In this document: piece after piece, positions 34,926 through 42,714 of the stretch
How positions within the stretch are numbered: the first letter of the stretch is position 1
Layout: the number at the start of each line of letters is the position of its first letter
DNA from: Acidobacteriota bacterium
Lineage (GTDB): Bacteria > Acidobacteriota > Vicinamibacteria > Vicinamibacterales > CAVVIG01
Assembly: GCA_003222395.1 (NCBI GenBank)
Contig: QHWB01000050.1
Location: 62,001-126,000, forward strand
Reading direction: 5' to 3'
Length of the DNA: 64,000 nt
Notes under the pieces: generated by a model
Told to the model about the DNA's origin: nothing
Seen by the model: only the letters and a program-made list of their open reading frames with translations
Database searches by the model: none
Translations under genes and position numbers: made by a program

Positions 34926-35101
34926 GGGCACGCCGGATACAAACCACCGAGACACAGAGCGCCCAGAGCGCCCGGTTCGACGGCGTCGCGAAGCGACGCA
35001 CGCCGGCCTGCTGCGCAGGCCGGCCGTCGAACCGATCGGCGTTTACCGGCGTGCCCCGTTGTCCGCCCTCTGTATCTCTGCGTCTGTGTCTCTGTGGTTT
35101 G
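34926..35101. repeat. Composite palindromic element in a 391-bp gene-free stretch
   Basis: The interval 34747-35137 has no supported gene. It contains GGGCACGCCGG (34926-34936) with its complement at 35046-35056; a CACAGAG-type word at 34940-34959 with a near-complement at 35082-35101; a perfect 12-base stem CGGTTCGACGGC (34973-34984 with 35023-35034); and inside it a perfect 10-base hairpin GCCGGCCTGC (35002-35011 with 35015-35024, 3-base loop). The arms are not fully nested (A B C D D' C' A' B'). Confidence 0.8.
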
Positions 35102-35137
35102 ACGTCGTGGACGTGAATCGAGCGTGACGAGTCACGA

Positions 35138-35995
35138 TCATGTCGAGGGATCAATTCGCCCCATATCGAGCTGTGCGGCGCGTCCGGCGAACGCGGGCGT
35201 AGGGCCGGTCCAGCGCAGGTCGTCGACCGATTCGAACAGCGGAATGTCGGTTCGCAGCGTCGCGAGATCGCGAAACAGGAACGCGCGGTCGCGCTCGCGG
35301 ACGAGCGTGAGCGCGAGGCGACCTGGATTGGCGGCGTTGACGCCCCACTCGCGCGCGTCGGACGGAATCGCCTCGAGGTGACCGAAGCGCGCGAGCACAG
35401 CGGCGGCCGATTTCGCGCCCCAGCCCGCCAGACCGGGATAGCCGTCGGCCGCGTCGCCGACGAGCGCGAGATAGTCGGGAATGGACGCCGGCGGCACGCC
35501 GAACCTGGCGACGACGCCGGCTTCGTCGCGAATCGCGCGCGTGCGGCGGTTCATCTGGACCACGCGCGTTCCGCGAACGCATTGGGACAGATCCTTGTCA
35601 GGCGTGCAGATGATCACGCGTTCGACGTCCGGATCGAGCGCCGCTCCCGCCGCTGCGGCCGCAAGCGCATCGTCGGCTTCGTATTCGATCATCGGCCACA
35701 CTGCGACGCCGAGATCGACCAGCGCATCCTCGAGCAGTTGGAACTGATCCAGAAGATCCGGATCGATGCCGTCGCCGGTTTTGTACGCCGGCCACAGCCG
35801 GTTGCGGAACGACTCGATGACGTGATCGGTAGCGACGCCGATATGCGTCGCGCCGCCGTTGATCATTCCGAGGACGGACAGGAGCACCCCACGGACGGCG
35901 GCGACTTCGCGCCCCTCGCGGTCGCGTGCGCGCGGCATCGCGTAGTAATGGCGGAACAGCTCGTACGTGCCATCGACCAGGTACACCTCACGCAT
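35138..35995 (-). CDS. 5'-3' exonuclease, PolA N-terminal-like
   Basis: 285 aa from ATG 35995 (MREVYLVDGTYELFRHYYAMP). It is a stand-alone version of the 5' nuclease domain of DNA polymerase I. Acidic clusters for two metal ions are visible in VDGTYELF, YEADDALAA and CTPDKDLSQ; the helix-hairpin-helix region is YLALVGDAADGYPGLAGWGAKSA. It would act on flapped or branched DNA such as Okazaki fragments. The 5' end overlaps the mscS-like gene (stop at 35988), so it is the third gene of pyk-mscS-exo. Confidence 0.85.
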   Translation of the reverse strand: MREVYLVDGTYELFRHYYAMPRARDREGREVAAVRGVLLSVLGMINGGATHIGVATDHVIESFRNRLWPAYKTGDGIDPDLLDQFQLLEDALVDLGVAVWPMIEYEADDALAAAAAGAALDPDVERVIICTPDKDLSQCVRGTRVVQMNRRTRAIRDEAGVVARFGVPPASIPDYLALVGDAADGYPGLAGWGAKSAAAVLARFGHLEAIPSDAREWGVNAANPGRLALTLVRERDRAFLFRDLATLRTDIPLFESVDDLRWTGPTPAFAGRAAQLDMGRIDPST

Positions 35996-37049
35996 ACGGC
36001 TTGATGCCACGGCCCACGAACGCGCCCATCAACCGTCTGCGGAGCTCGTTGGCGACCTTCCCCTGATTGAGCGGCAGCGTCTTGAACTTCACCTGCACCG
36101 TCGCGGCGCCGTCGGCGAGCGACGTGACGCCGGCAATCTCTAGCGGCGCGAGCACGATCGGCTGCCAGACCGGATCGCGCTCCATCGACACGCCTACTTC
36201 GCGAATCGTCCCCATCACGCGATCGATGTTCTCGCTGTACGCGACGCGCGTCTCGACGACGGCGTACGCGAACTGTTTGCTGAGATTCGCCAGCGCGGTG
36301 ATGGTGCCGTTGGGAAACACCTGCACCGCGCCCTCGCCGTCGCGCAGGATGATCGTCCGCAGGTTGATCTGCTCGACCGTGCCGGCGACGCCGTTGATGC
36401 GCGCCAGATCGCCGATGCGCACCTGATCCTCGAGGATGAGGAAGAAGCCGGAGATGACGTCGCGCACGAGGTTCTGGGCGCCGAAGCCGATGGCGAGGCC
36501 CGCGATGCCCGCGCCCGTGAGAATCGGGACGATGTCGATCGACAGCTCGCGCAGCAGCATCAGGACGGCGACGAAGCCGACGACCGCCGTCGTCAGGCTC
36601 GTGAGGATGCCGCCGAGCGTTGCGGCGCGGCGCTGCCATTCGAGATCGGTGGTGGCGTGGCTCCGCGTCAGCTTGAACTGCAGGTGCTCGACGACGAGGT
36701 TGGCGGCACGAATGACGATGAACGCGCCCGCGGCGATGATGACGACGTTGATGCCGTGCGTCGCCGACCAGCGCGCGACCTCGCGCGGATCCCACCGCGG
36801 CTCGCTGAGGCCGAACCGCGACAGCGCGAGCGACACGCTCGCGAGCGCCGCGACGCCGTAGGCGAGCAGCGTCAGCGCGCGAATCAGCTGCCGCGCGCGC
36901 GCGTGCACGGCGGCGCGATTCTCGGCGCCGACCATTTCGAGCGCGTCGAGGAGGCGATGGACGATCGCGTGCGCGGCGCGGACAACGAGCGCGGCGACGA
37001 CGAAGGCGACGACCACGGCGACGATCGTGGTGTAGCGAATCGACGGCAT
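35988..37049 (-). CDS. MscS-family mechanosensitive channel
   Basis: 353 aa. Four membrane helices come first; the pore helix and start of the beta domain carry the MscS signature GAGIAGLAIGFGAQNLVRDVISGFFLILEDQVRIGD (positions about 185-220, quoted in part). The downstream cytoplasmic part has VEQINLRTIILRDGEGAVQVFPNGTI. It opens under membrane tension to release solutes. The ATG shares one base with the pyruvate kinase stop (TGATG), so expression follows pyk. Confidence 0.92.
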   Translation of the reverse strand: MPSIRYTTIVAVVVAFVVAALVVRAAHAIVHRLLDALEMVGAENRAAVHARARQLIRALTLLAYGVAALASVSLALSRFGLSEPRWDPREVARWSATHGINVVIIAAGAFIVIRAANLVVEHLQFKLTRSHATTDLEWQRRAATLGGILTSLTTAVVGFVAVLMLLRELSIDIVPILTGAGIAGLAIGFGAQNLVRDVISGFFLILEDQVRIGDLARINGVAGTVEQINLRTIILRDGEGAVQVFPNGTITALANLSKQFAYAVVETRVAYSENIDRVMGTIREVGVSMERDPVWQPIVLAPLEIAGVTSLADGAATVQVKFKTLPLNQGKVANELRRRLMGAFVGRGIKPYA

Positions 37050-38464
37050 CAGAGTCGCTGGATTTTAAGGTAGTTCGCGTCGCTGCGCGCCAGATCCGGG
37101 CTGATGCTGACGAGGACGACCGTCGCGCCCGCCGCGACGAGCCCGCGCGCGACGAGCTGCTGGGCGATGAGCGTCCCGACGGCGTCGACGTTCTCGCCGA
37201 TCTCGGTGCAGAGCGGCGCGACGCCGTGGTAGATCGCGAGGCGCCGCGCGGTGTCGTCGCGATCGGTCGTCGCGATGATCGGCGCCCGCGGCCGCAGCGC
37301 CGACAGCCGCCGCGCCGTGCCGCCGCCGCGCGTCACCGCGACGATCGCCGCCGCCTCGCCCCGCGTCGACAACGTCACCGCCGCCTCGCAGATCGCCTGC
37401 GCGTGATCGCGCGTCGGCGGCCGGCGGACGAACGGCAGCGGATCGATCGCGGGAGTCAGCTCCGCCTCCACGACAATCGACGCCAGCATCTGCACCGTCC
37501 GCGCCGGATAGGCGCCCACCGCTGTCTCGCCCGACAGCATGACGGCGTCGACGCCATCGGTGACGGCGCTCGCCGCGTCGTTGACTTCCGCGCGCGTCGG
37601 GCGCGGCTCGGTCGTCATCGACTCGAGCACCTGCGTGGCGACGATGACCGGGATGCCCTGCGCGCGCGCGGCGCGCGTGATTTCCTTCTGCGCGCGCGGC
37701 ACCCGCTCGAGCGGCATCTCGACCCCGAGATCGCCGCGCGCGATCATCACCGCGTCGCTCGCCGACAGGATGTCGTCGAGATGATCCAGCGCCTGCGGCC
37801 GCTCCAGTTTGGCGACGAGTGGCACGTCGCCGGCTCGCGCATCGCGGAGCAGCTGCCGGCCCCGCCTCAGATCGTCCGCGGTCTGGACGAAGCTGAGGGC
37901 GACGAGGTCGACGCCCAGCGACAGGCCGAACGCGAGATCGTCGACGTCCTTCGGCGTGATCGCCGACGTCGGCAGCGGGACGCCGGGCGCGTTGATCCCC
38001 TTGTGCTCGCCGATCTGCCCGCCCTCTATCACCGTCGTCTTGATTTCGCGGCCGTCGGCCGAATCGACACGCAGCTCCACCATGCCGTCAGCGAGCAGCA
38101 GCCGATCGCCGGGATGAACGCTCTTCGCAAGCCCGTCGAAGGTGGTAGAGATGCGGCCGGGCCGCCCCACGAAATCTCCCGTCGCGATGGCCAGCGCGCT
38201 GCCCGCCGTCACCACGAGCGGCCTGCGCCCTTCGAGCGGACCGGTGCGGATCTTCGGTCCGCCGAGATCCTGCAGCACGGCGACCACGCGCCTGGCGCGC
38301 TGCGCGGCCGCGCGAATCCGCTCGAACGTGGCCGCGTGGCTGTCGTGCGTGCCGTGCGAGAAGTTCAGTCGAAAGATGTCGGTGCCGGCGGCGATGAGCG
38401 CGTCGATCATCGCGTCGCTGTCGCTCGCCGGACCCACGGTCGCAATGATCTTCGTGTGACGCAT
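37049..38464 (-). CDS. pyk: Pyruvate kinase
   Basis: 471 aa, full length. It begins MRHTKIIATVGPASDS and contains GTDIFRLNFSHGTH, GGPKIRTG, the substrate/metal region MIARGDLGVEM, a catalytic Lys in LVAKLERPQALDHL, QVLESM (usually QMLESM) and MLSGETAVGAYP. The C-terminal allosteric domain is present (EAAVTLSTRGEAAAIVAVTRGGGTARRLS). It makes pyruvate and ATP from phosphoenolpyruvate. It is the first gene of the minus-strand operon with mscS and the exonuclease, and is divergent from the O-methyltransferase across 61 bases holding imperfect GGTTGCTGG repeats. Confidence 0.95.
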   Translation of the reverse strand: MRHTKIIATVGPASDSDAMIDALIAAGTDIFRLNFSHGTHDSHAATFERIRAAAQRARRVVAVLQDLGGPKIRTGPLEGRRPLVVTAGSALAIATGDFVGRPGRISTTFDGLAKSVHPGDRLLLADGMVELRVDSADGREIKTTVIEGGQIGEHKGINAPGVPLPTSAITPKDVDDLAFGLSLGVDLVALSFVQTADDLRRGRQLLRDARAGDVPLVAKLERPQALDHLDDILSASDAVMIARGDLGVEMPLERVPRAQKEITRAARAQGIPVIVATQVLESMTTEPRPTRAEVNDAASAVTDGVDAVMLSGETAVGAYPARTVQMLASIVVEAELTPAIDPLPFVRRPPTRDHAQAICEAAVTLSTRGEAAAIVAVTRGGGTARRLSALRPRAPIIATTDRDDTARRLAIYHGVAPLCTEIGENVDAVGTLIAQQLVARGLVAAGATVVLVSISPDLARSDANYLKIQRL

Positions 38465-38525
38465 GGACGGTTGGTTGCTGGTTGCTCCTCGCTGGTTGCT
38501 GGAAACGAGCGACTACAATTGGATT

Positions 38526-39221
38526 ATGGGGCAGATCGTACCCGACGCCGTCGAGCGATATCTTGCGAGCCTGAATCGCGCGGGCGACGCGGTCGTCGAC
38601 GACATCGCTCGCGCGGGCGCCGCGCGTGAGCTTCCGCTCGTCGACGCGGAAGTCGGCGCGCTGCTGCAGGTGCTCGCCACCGCGGTCGGCGCCACGAAGA
38701 TCCTCGAGATCGGCACCGCGATCGGCTACTCGGGCATCTGGCTCGCGCGCGCGCTGCCGCCGGGCGGCATGCTGCTGACGATGGAAATGGATCCCGAGCG
38801 CGCGCGCGAAGCGCGCGGGAATTTCACGCGCGCCGGCCTGGCCGATCGCGTCACCGTGATCGTCGGCGACGCCGAACGGATGATCGCCAAAGTCGCCGGA
38901 CCCTTCGACCTGATTTTTCAGGATGGCGACAAACATCTGTATGTGCCGCTGCTGGATCGGTTAGTCTCTCTGCTTCGTCCGGGCGGGCTGCTCGTCACCG
39001 ACAACGTGTTGTGGGACGGGGAAGTCGTGCCGGGATTCGTCCGGAAGCCGGCGCGCGATCCCGCCGACACGCGCGCCATCGCGGAATACAACGAACGCAC
39101 GGCCGCGCATCCGGCGCTCGTCACGGCGATCGTGCCGCTGCGCGACGGCGTGTCGATCTCGGTGAAAACGATGGAGCGCGACAAGGATGGAGCGCGAGGC
39201 TTTAGCCGAGCGAACGTATGA
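38526..39221 (+). CDS. SAM-dependent O-methyltransferase (CCoAOMT-like)
   Basis: 231 aa. The SAM-binding motif is ILEIGTAIGYSGIWLARAL, followed by MEMDPERAREARGNF, and the metal-binding region FDLIFQDGDKHLY and LVTDNVLWDGEVV of class I metal-dependent O-methyltransferases. The acceptor is unknown. ATG 38526 lies six bases after TACAAT (38514-38519), so it is probably leaderless; the longer in-frame start at 38463 is unlikely. The natural fold seems to end at SISVKTMERD; the last residues (GARGFSRANV) are encoded by a half copy of a palindromic repeat. ATGA overlap with the next ORF. Confidence 0.88.
   Translation: MGQIVPDAVERYLASLNRAGDAVVDDIARAGAARELPLVDAEVGALLQVLATAVGATKILEIGTAIGYSGIWLARALPPGGMLLTMEMDPERAREARGNFTRAGLADRVTVIVGDAERMIAKVAGPFDLIFQDGDKHLYVPLLDRLVSLLRPGGLLVTDNVLWDGEVVPGFVRKPARDPADTRAIAEYNERTAAHPALVTAIVPLRDGVSISVKTMERDKDGARGFSRANV
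39190..39213. repeat. Half copy of the GTAGCGCGAGGC palindromic element
   Basis: GAGCGCGAGGCTTTAGCCGAGCG, the left arm found also at 57894 and 62273, lies in the last codons of the O-methyltransferase gene. Just before it GATGGAGCGCGA occurs twice, 16 bases apart (39169-39196), a small direct duplication. No right arm is present. Confidence 0.7.
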
Positions 39222-39364
39222 CGATTGAAGACTGGCTGAAAGCCGCCGTCGCCGACGCCGAGCGGCGCGGCATGCCCGAGCTCAAACCACTGCTCGAAGC
39301 GATCGCGCGCGCGACGCGGGCGCTGCGCGCGGCCGATTTCGCAGACGACGCGGCCCCGCGATGA
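39218..39364 (+). CDS. 48-aa hypothetical protein between methyltransferase and amidase
   Basis: A small ORF of 48 codons starting MTIEDWLKAAVADAERRG and continuing PELKPLLEAIARATRALRAAD. It is predicted all-helical and acidic/Ala-rich. Its ATG overlaps the O-methyltransferase stop (ATGA at 39218) and its TGA overlaps the amidase ATG (ATGA at 39361), so it is embedded in a tightly coupled operon, the main argument that it is real. The amidase also starts MTIEEL, so the first residues resemble each other. The function is unknown; it may be a small partner of the amidase. Confidence 0.65.
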   Translation: MTIEDWLKAAVADAERRGMPELKPLLEAIARATRALRAADFADDAAPR

Positions 39365-40707
39365 CGATCGAGGAGCTGGGCAAGGCGCTGCGCGCGCGCG
39401 ACACCTCGGCGGAAGAAATCACCGAGCGGTGCCTGCAGCGCATCGAGGCCGACAACGCGCGCCTGAACGCGTTCATCCTCGTGATGGCCGACCAGGCGCG
39501 GCAGCAGGCGCAGGCGCTGGACCGCGAGCTCGCGGCCGGACGCGATCGCGGTCCGCTGCACGGCGTGCCCGTTTCCATCAAAGATCTGCTCGACGTCCGC
39601 GGCACGCCGACGACCGCGGCGTCGCGCGTGCGCGACGGCCACGTCGCCGAGCACGACGCGCCGGCGATTGCGCATCTGCGCCAGGCCGGCGTCATCTTCA
39701 TCGGCAAGACGAACCTGCACGAGTTCGCGTTCGGCACGACGAGCGACGATTCGGCGTTCGGACCCGTCCGCAATCCGCACGATCCCTCGCGATCGCCGGG
39801 CGGATCGAGCGGCGGATCGGCGGCGAGCGTCGCCGCCGGCATGGCGCTCGCCACGATTGGCACCGATACGGGCGGTTCCATTCGCATCCCCGCCGCGGCG
39901 TGCGGCATCGTCGGATTGAAGCCGACGTACGGCGAGGTGTCGACCGAAGGCGTCGTGCCGCTCTCGCGCCCCCTGGATCACGTGGGGCCGCTCACGCAGA
40001 GCGTGGCCGATGCGTTTTTCGTACACCACGCGCTCCAGGGCGATCACATCGCGGCGACGCCGGCGCCGATGCCGCTGACCGGCGTGCGGCTCGCCGTGCC
40101 GCGCGCGTACTTCTGCGATCTGCTCGACGACGACGTGCGCGCGCGGTTCGAGGAGGCGCTCGGCCGCCTGCGATCCGCGGGCGCGCACGTCGACGACATC
40201 GCGATCCATCACGCGAACGACATCGGTCCCGTGTATCTGCACCTCACGCTGGCGGACGCGGCGGCCTATCACGCGGCCACACTCGATCGGATGCCGGAAC
40301 GCTACACGCCGAACGTGCGGTTGCGGCTCGAAACAGGACGATACGTGCTGGCGGAAGATTACGTGCGCGCGCTCGCGGGACGCGACGTGCTGCGGCGGGA
40401 AGTGGATGCGGCGCTGGCGCAGCACGATGTCCTCGCGCTGCCGACGCTGCCGATTCCGGCGCCGCTCATCGGGGCCACGTCGGTCCAGGTGGGATCGCGA
40501 AGCGACTCGGTGCGGAACCTCATGCTGCGTTTGACGCAGCTGTTCAATCTGACCGGTCATCCGGCGATGTCGATTCCGGCCGGCACGACCGCCGCGGCGT
40601 TACCGTGCGGCGTGCAGCTCGTCGGCTGCCGCGCGCAAACCGATGCGCTCCTGCGCATCGCTCTGGCGTGCGAAGCCCACATCAATCCGGTCCGCACCGC
40701 CGTCTGA
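39361..40707 (+). CDS. Amidase-signature (AS) family enzyme, GatA-like
   Basis: 448 aa. It has the AS triad region: Lys in GVPVSIKDLLDVRG, the Ser-rich signature SPGGSSGGSAASVAAG, and TIGTDTGGSIRIPAAACGIVGLKPTYG containing the catalytic Ser. The C-terminal part HPAMSIPAG...PCGVQLVG is typical. It hydrolyses a carboxamide; GatA of the tRNA amidotransferase is the close relative, but no gatB or gatC is near, so it is more likely a metabolic amidase. It is the third gene of the coupled operon starting at 38526. Confidence 0.88.
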   Translation: MTIEELGKALRARDTSAEEITERCLQRIEADNARLNAFILVMADQARQQAQALDRELAAGRDRGPLHGVPVSIKDLLDVRGTPTTAASRVRDGHVAEHDAPAIAHLRQAGVIFIGKTNLHEFAFGTTSDDSAFGPVRNPHDPSRSPGGSSGGSAASVAAGMALATIGTDTGGSIRIPAAACGIVGLKPTYGEVSTEGVVPLSRPLDHVGPLTQSVADAFFVHHALQGDHIAATPAPMPLTGVRLAVPRAYFCDLLDDDVRARFEEALGRLRSAGAHVDDIAIHHANDIGPVYLHLTLADAAAYHAATLDRMPERYTPNVRLRLETGRYVLAEDYVRALAGRDVLRREVDAALAQHDVLALPTLPIPAPLIGATSVQVGSRSDSVRNLMLRLTQLFNLTGHPAMSIPAGTTAAALPCGVQLVGCRAQTDALLRIALACEAHINPVRTAV

Positions 40708-40727
40708 CTCAGCCGTCGACGTTGACA

Positions 40728-40758
40728 GGGTCCGACACCGGTCCTACGTGTCGGACCC
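40728..40758. terminator. Bidirectional hairpin downstream of the amidase
   Basis: A perfect 11-base stem GGGTCCGACAC (40728-40738) with 40748-40758 and a 9-base loop, 20 bases past the amidase stop and 7 bases beyond the stop of the minus-strand proline-rich ORF. No T tract follows on the plus strand, so it may act as a terminator or a REP-type palindrome. Confidence 0.45.
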
Positions 40759-40764
40759 CTCCAA

Positions 40765-40932
40765 TCACGCCGTCGGAAGGTCGCCCCGTTCGGGAGGACC
40801 CGGCGGACGGATGTCCGGCGGGCCGGCCGGCGGCGGAATATCCGGCGGCGGAACGGGCTTCACGTCCGGCGGCGGCTTGTCGATCGGGTCCGGCGGCCGC
40901 GGGATGTCCGGTCTCTGAGGTTGCTCGAGCAT
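40765..40932 (-). CDS. Small proline-rich protein (55 aa)
   Basis: From ATG 40932: MLEQPQRPDIPRPPDPIDKP, followed by PPPD and PPGPP blocks and ending GDLPTA. About 40 percent of residues are proline, with PPD-type spacing. There is no membrane helix and no Shine-Dalgarno; TACCAA lies about five bases before the ATG. The plus strand also has an open frame here (Gly/Ser-rich), so the region is simply GC-rich repeats by another reading. Proline-rich micro-proteins of this kind occur in many soil bacteria without known function. Confidence 0.4.
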   Translation of the reverse strand: MLEQPQRPDIPRPPDPIDKPPPDVKPVPPPDIPPPAGPPDIRPPGPPERGDLPTA

Positions 40933-41098
40933 GGTGATTGGTACGAGTGCAAATCGCTCGCCTGTGATTAGGGCGCTCCGCTCTAGGGTTGCTGGGCGCT
41001 TCGACGAAAAGTGCTCAGCGCTTCGCTGCGGTGCTCGACGGCTCGCTGCACGATGCTCGGCTGTACGGTACTAAGCGACGTCTCCTCGAGGTGCGACT

Positions 41099-41824
41099 TC
41101 ACGTGCGACGCCGTCCGCTGGCGATCAGACCGAGCAGACCGGACCCAATCAGGAGTATTGACGCTGGTTCTGGCGTCGGGCTCACCGCCAGGGGTTCGGT
41201 CTGAAGGATCAGGGATGCTGGACGGAAACCACTGCCGGAGAAGATGCCATCAACTTCTGAGCTGGCGCTGCCGCTGAGTAACCTTCCGCCGATTGAGAAG
41301 AACGAACCAGCGTTCGCCGCGATATCGGCAAACGCGGCCGCATTCAATGCGAACGTGAGAGGAGCATTATTCACTCGAGGTACTTCGTACGTTCCGTATG
41401 TAGTGCCCGCTCCTAAGTCCGTAAAGATCGCGGTGCTCGAGCCGGTGTTGTTGTTTAGAACGGCGGCCGGCGTCGTCACGTCGAACAAACCCAGCGTTTC
41501 GCCAAGTGATGAGTCACCAGCATAGTCGGCACTGTTTACGATTAGTGATGCCCCGATAATCGCCTGTGTGGCCAACGCGACATGTCGCAAGTCGAACGTG
41601 AAGAAGCTGCGAAATTCTGTCGAAAACGAAAAACCCGTGAAGTAATTCGTATTGACATTGGAATTGCCGCTGGCCGCATTATCGGCCATCCACCATCCCT
41701 GATTGAAAACACCGGCCGTAAAGCGACTATCCGACGTCGAGAGCGCGATTGAATCGGCTCTCGCCGGAGTACTCATGACAATCGCGAGCAGCACGCAAGT
41801 AAAGACGGTGAGCCGCATACGCAT
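41099..41824 (-). CDS. PEP-CTERM sorting-domain exported protein
   Basis: 241 aa from ATG 41824, preceded by AGGGAGG at 8-9 bases. A signal peptide ends TPARADS. The middle is a Thr/Ser/Asn-rich beta-type exported domain (FFTFDLRHVALATQAIIGASLIVNSADY). The C-terminus is a canonical PEP-CTERM tail: PTPEPASILLIGSGLLGLIASG followed by RRRT (motif, membrane helix, basic end). Such proteins are sorted by exosortase and often accompany exopolysaccharide. No exosortase is encoded in this window. Codon and base use is slightly less GC-rich than neighbours. Confidence 0.88.
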   Translation of the reverse strand: MRMRLTVFTCVLLAIVMSTPARADSIALSTSDSRFTAGVFNQGWWMADNAASGNSNVNTNYFTGFSFSTEFRSFFTFDLRHVALATQAIIGASLIVNSADYAGDSSLGETLGLFDVTTPAAVLNNNTGSSTAIFTDLGAGTTYGTYEVPRVNNAPLTFALNAAAFADIAANAGSFFSIGGRLLSGSASSEVDGIFSGSGFRPASLILQTEPLAVSPTPEPASILLIGSGLLGLIASGRRRT

Positions 41825-42184
41825 GTCCTGAACCCTCCCTAGGCGAAACTCGTCCCCTGACAGCCCGCCCAAAACACTGGTGCTAATCCGCTCGACGCTC
41901 CTCTGAACCCGAGCACTGCGGTGCCGAACAGCGCGAGCCTGGTGTGCGGGGCGTCCTCGTGCGATCGCTCACCAGCCGCCGAACCAACGGGATGGGAAAC
42001 GTTGTGCTCATAAACGCGTTCTCGAGTAACGAATAGAGAAGGCAGCGACGCTGCGATACCGTGGCACTCCGGCTGCGCCACGAAGGTGCAAAGTGGGGTC
42101 CGCAACCGGAGAGATTGGGCTCGGACCGTCCGGCGCGGTAAGAAAGGTCGGATGTAGTACAGGCCTTCAGGCCCGATGCGCCGA
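41825..42184. other. 360-bp stretch without supported gene
   Basis: Only weak frames are present. A minus-strand frame (42105-41839, 88 codons) contains RLALFGTAVLGF, vaguely like a decayed membrane tail, but has no family match I recognise. Position 42162-42173 is a GGCCTTCAGGCC palindrome within the phrase GTAGTACAGGCCTTCAGG, resembling dispersed REP-like words. The first 40 bases are the leader of the PEP-CTERM gene. Confidence 0.5.
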
Positions 42185-42652
42185 TTACCGCAGTTGTTTG
42201 ACGTATCGAACGATTTCCGCGCTGAATCCGGTTCGTTCGTACAACGATCGCGCCTGCGTGTTCTCGAGAAACACGTTGAGCGTGAACAGCGAGTAGCCCT
42301 GAGCGCGGGCCCACTCCTCGGATGCCGTGATGAGTCTCTCGCCGACGCCGCACCCTCGCGCTTCCGGCGAGATGACCAGATCGGCGATATGTCGACATCC
42401 CCGACGTGTGTAGTAGTCGGCTTCGCCGCACACGTGTGCGAACCCGAGCGGCTTGCCGCCGGAATCTTCCGCGATGAGGATGTGGCGCCCGGCGAGAGAC
42501 CCTGAAGCGCGGCTGATCACGCGCGTGTCGGTCTCGATCATCTGCTGCTCGGTGCGCCAGGGCGGAGGACCGAACGCGGCAAGCTGCGGCACGAGCGCCA
42601 GCACGAAATCGGCATCACGCGAGGTCGCCACACGAACCGAAATATCTCGCAT
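42185..42652 (-). CDS. GNAT-family N-acetyltransferase
   Basis: 155 aa from ATG 42652 (MRDISVRVATSRDADFV). Motif A with the acetyl-CoA pyrophosphate loop is visible as HIADLVISPEARGCGVGERLI, and motif B as LFTLNVFLENTQARSLYERTGF. The substrate amine is unknown. An open frame upstream adds 22 residues encoded by a CTCTGCGG-type repeat and is probably not translated. It is downstream of the hydrolase gene on the same strand. Confidence 0.85.
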   Translation of the reverse strand: MRDISVRVATSRDADFVLALVPQLAAFGPPPWRTEQQMIETDTRVISRASGSLAGRHILIAEDSGGKPLGFAHVCGEADYYTRRGCRHIADLVISPEARGCGVGERLITASEEWARAQGYSLFTLNVFLENTQARSLYERTGFSAEIVRYVKQLR

Positions 42653-42714
42653 CGCACCAAGAACACAAAGACCGCAAAGAATCATGGAGTCCTTAGCCGA
42701 GCGGCATGCGGCGC

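Noticed and set aside
38463-38525. Longer start for the O-methyltransferase and GGTTGCTGG repeats
   Set aside because: The extension is encoded by low-complexity repeats and precedes the -10 element; the repeats are short and imperfect.
40643-40918. Plus-strand Gly/Ser-rich 91-aa frame
   Set aside because: It starts within the amidase gene and reads the complementary strand of a proline-rich repeat; no start signal.
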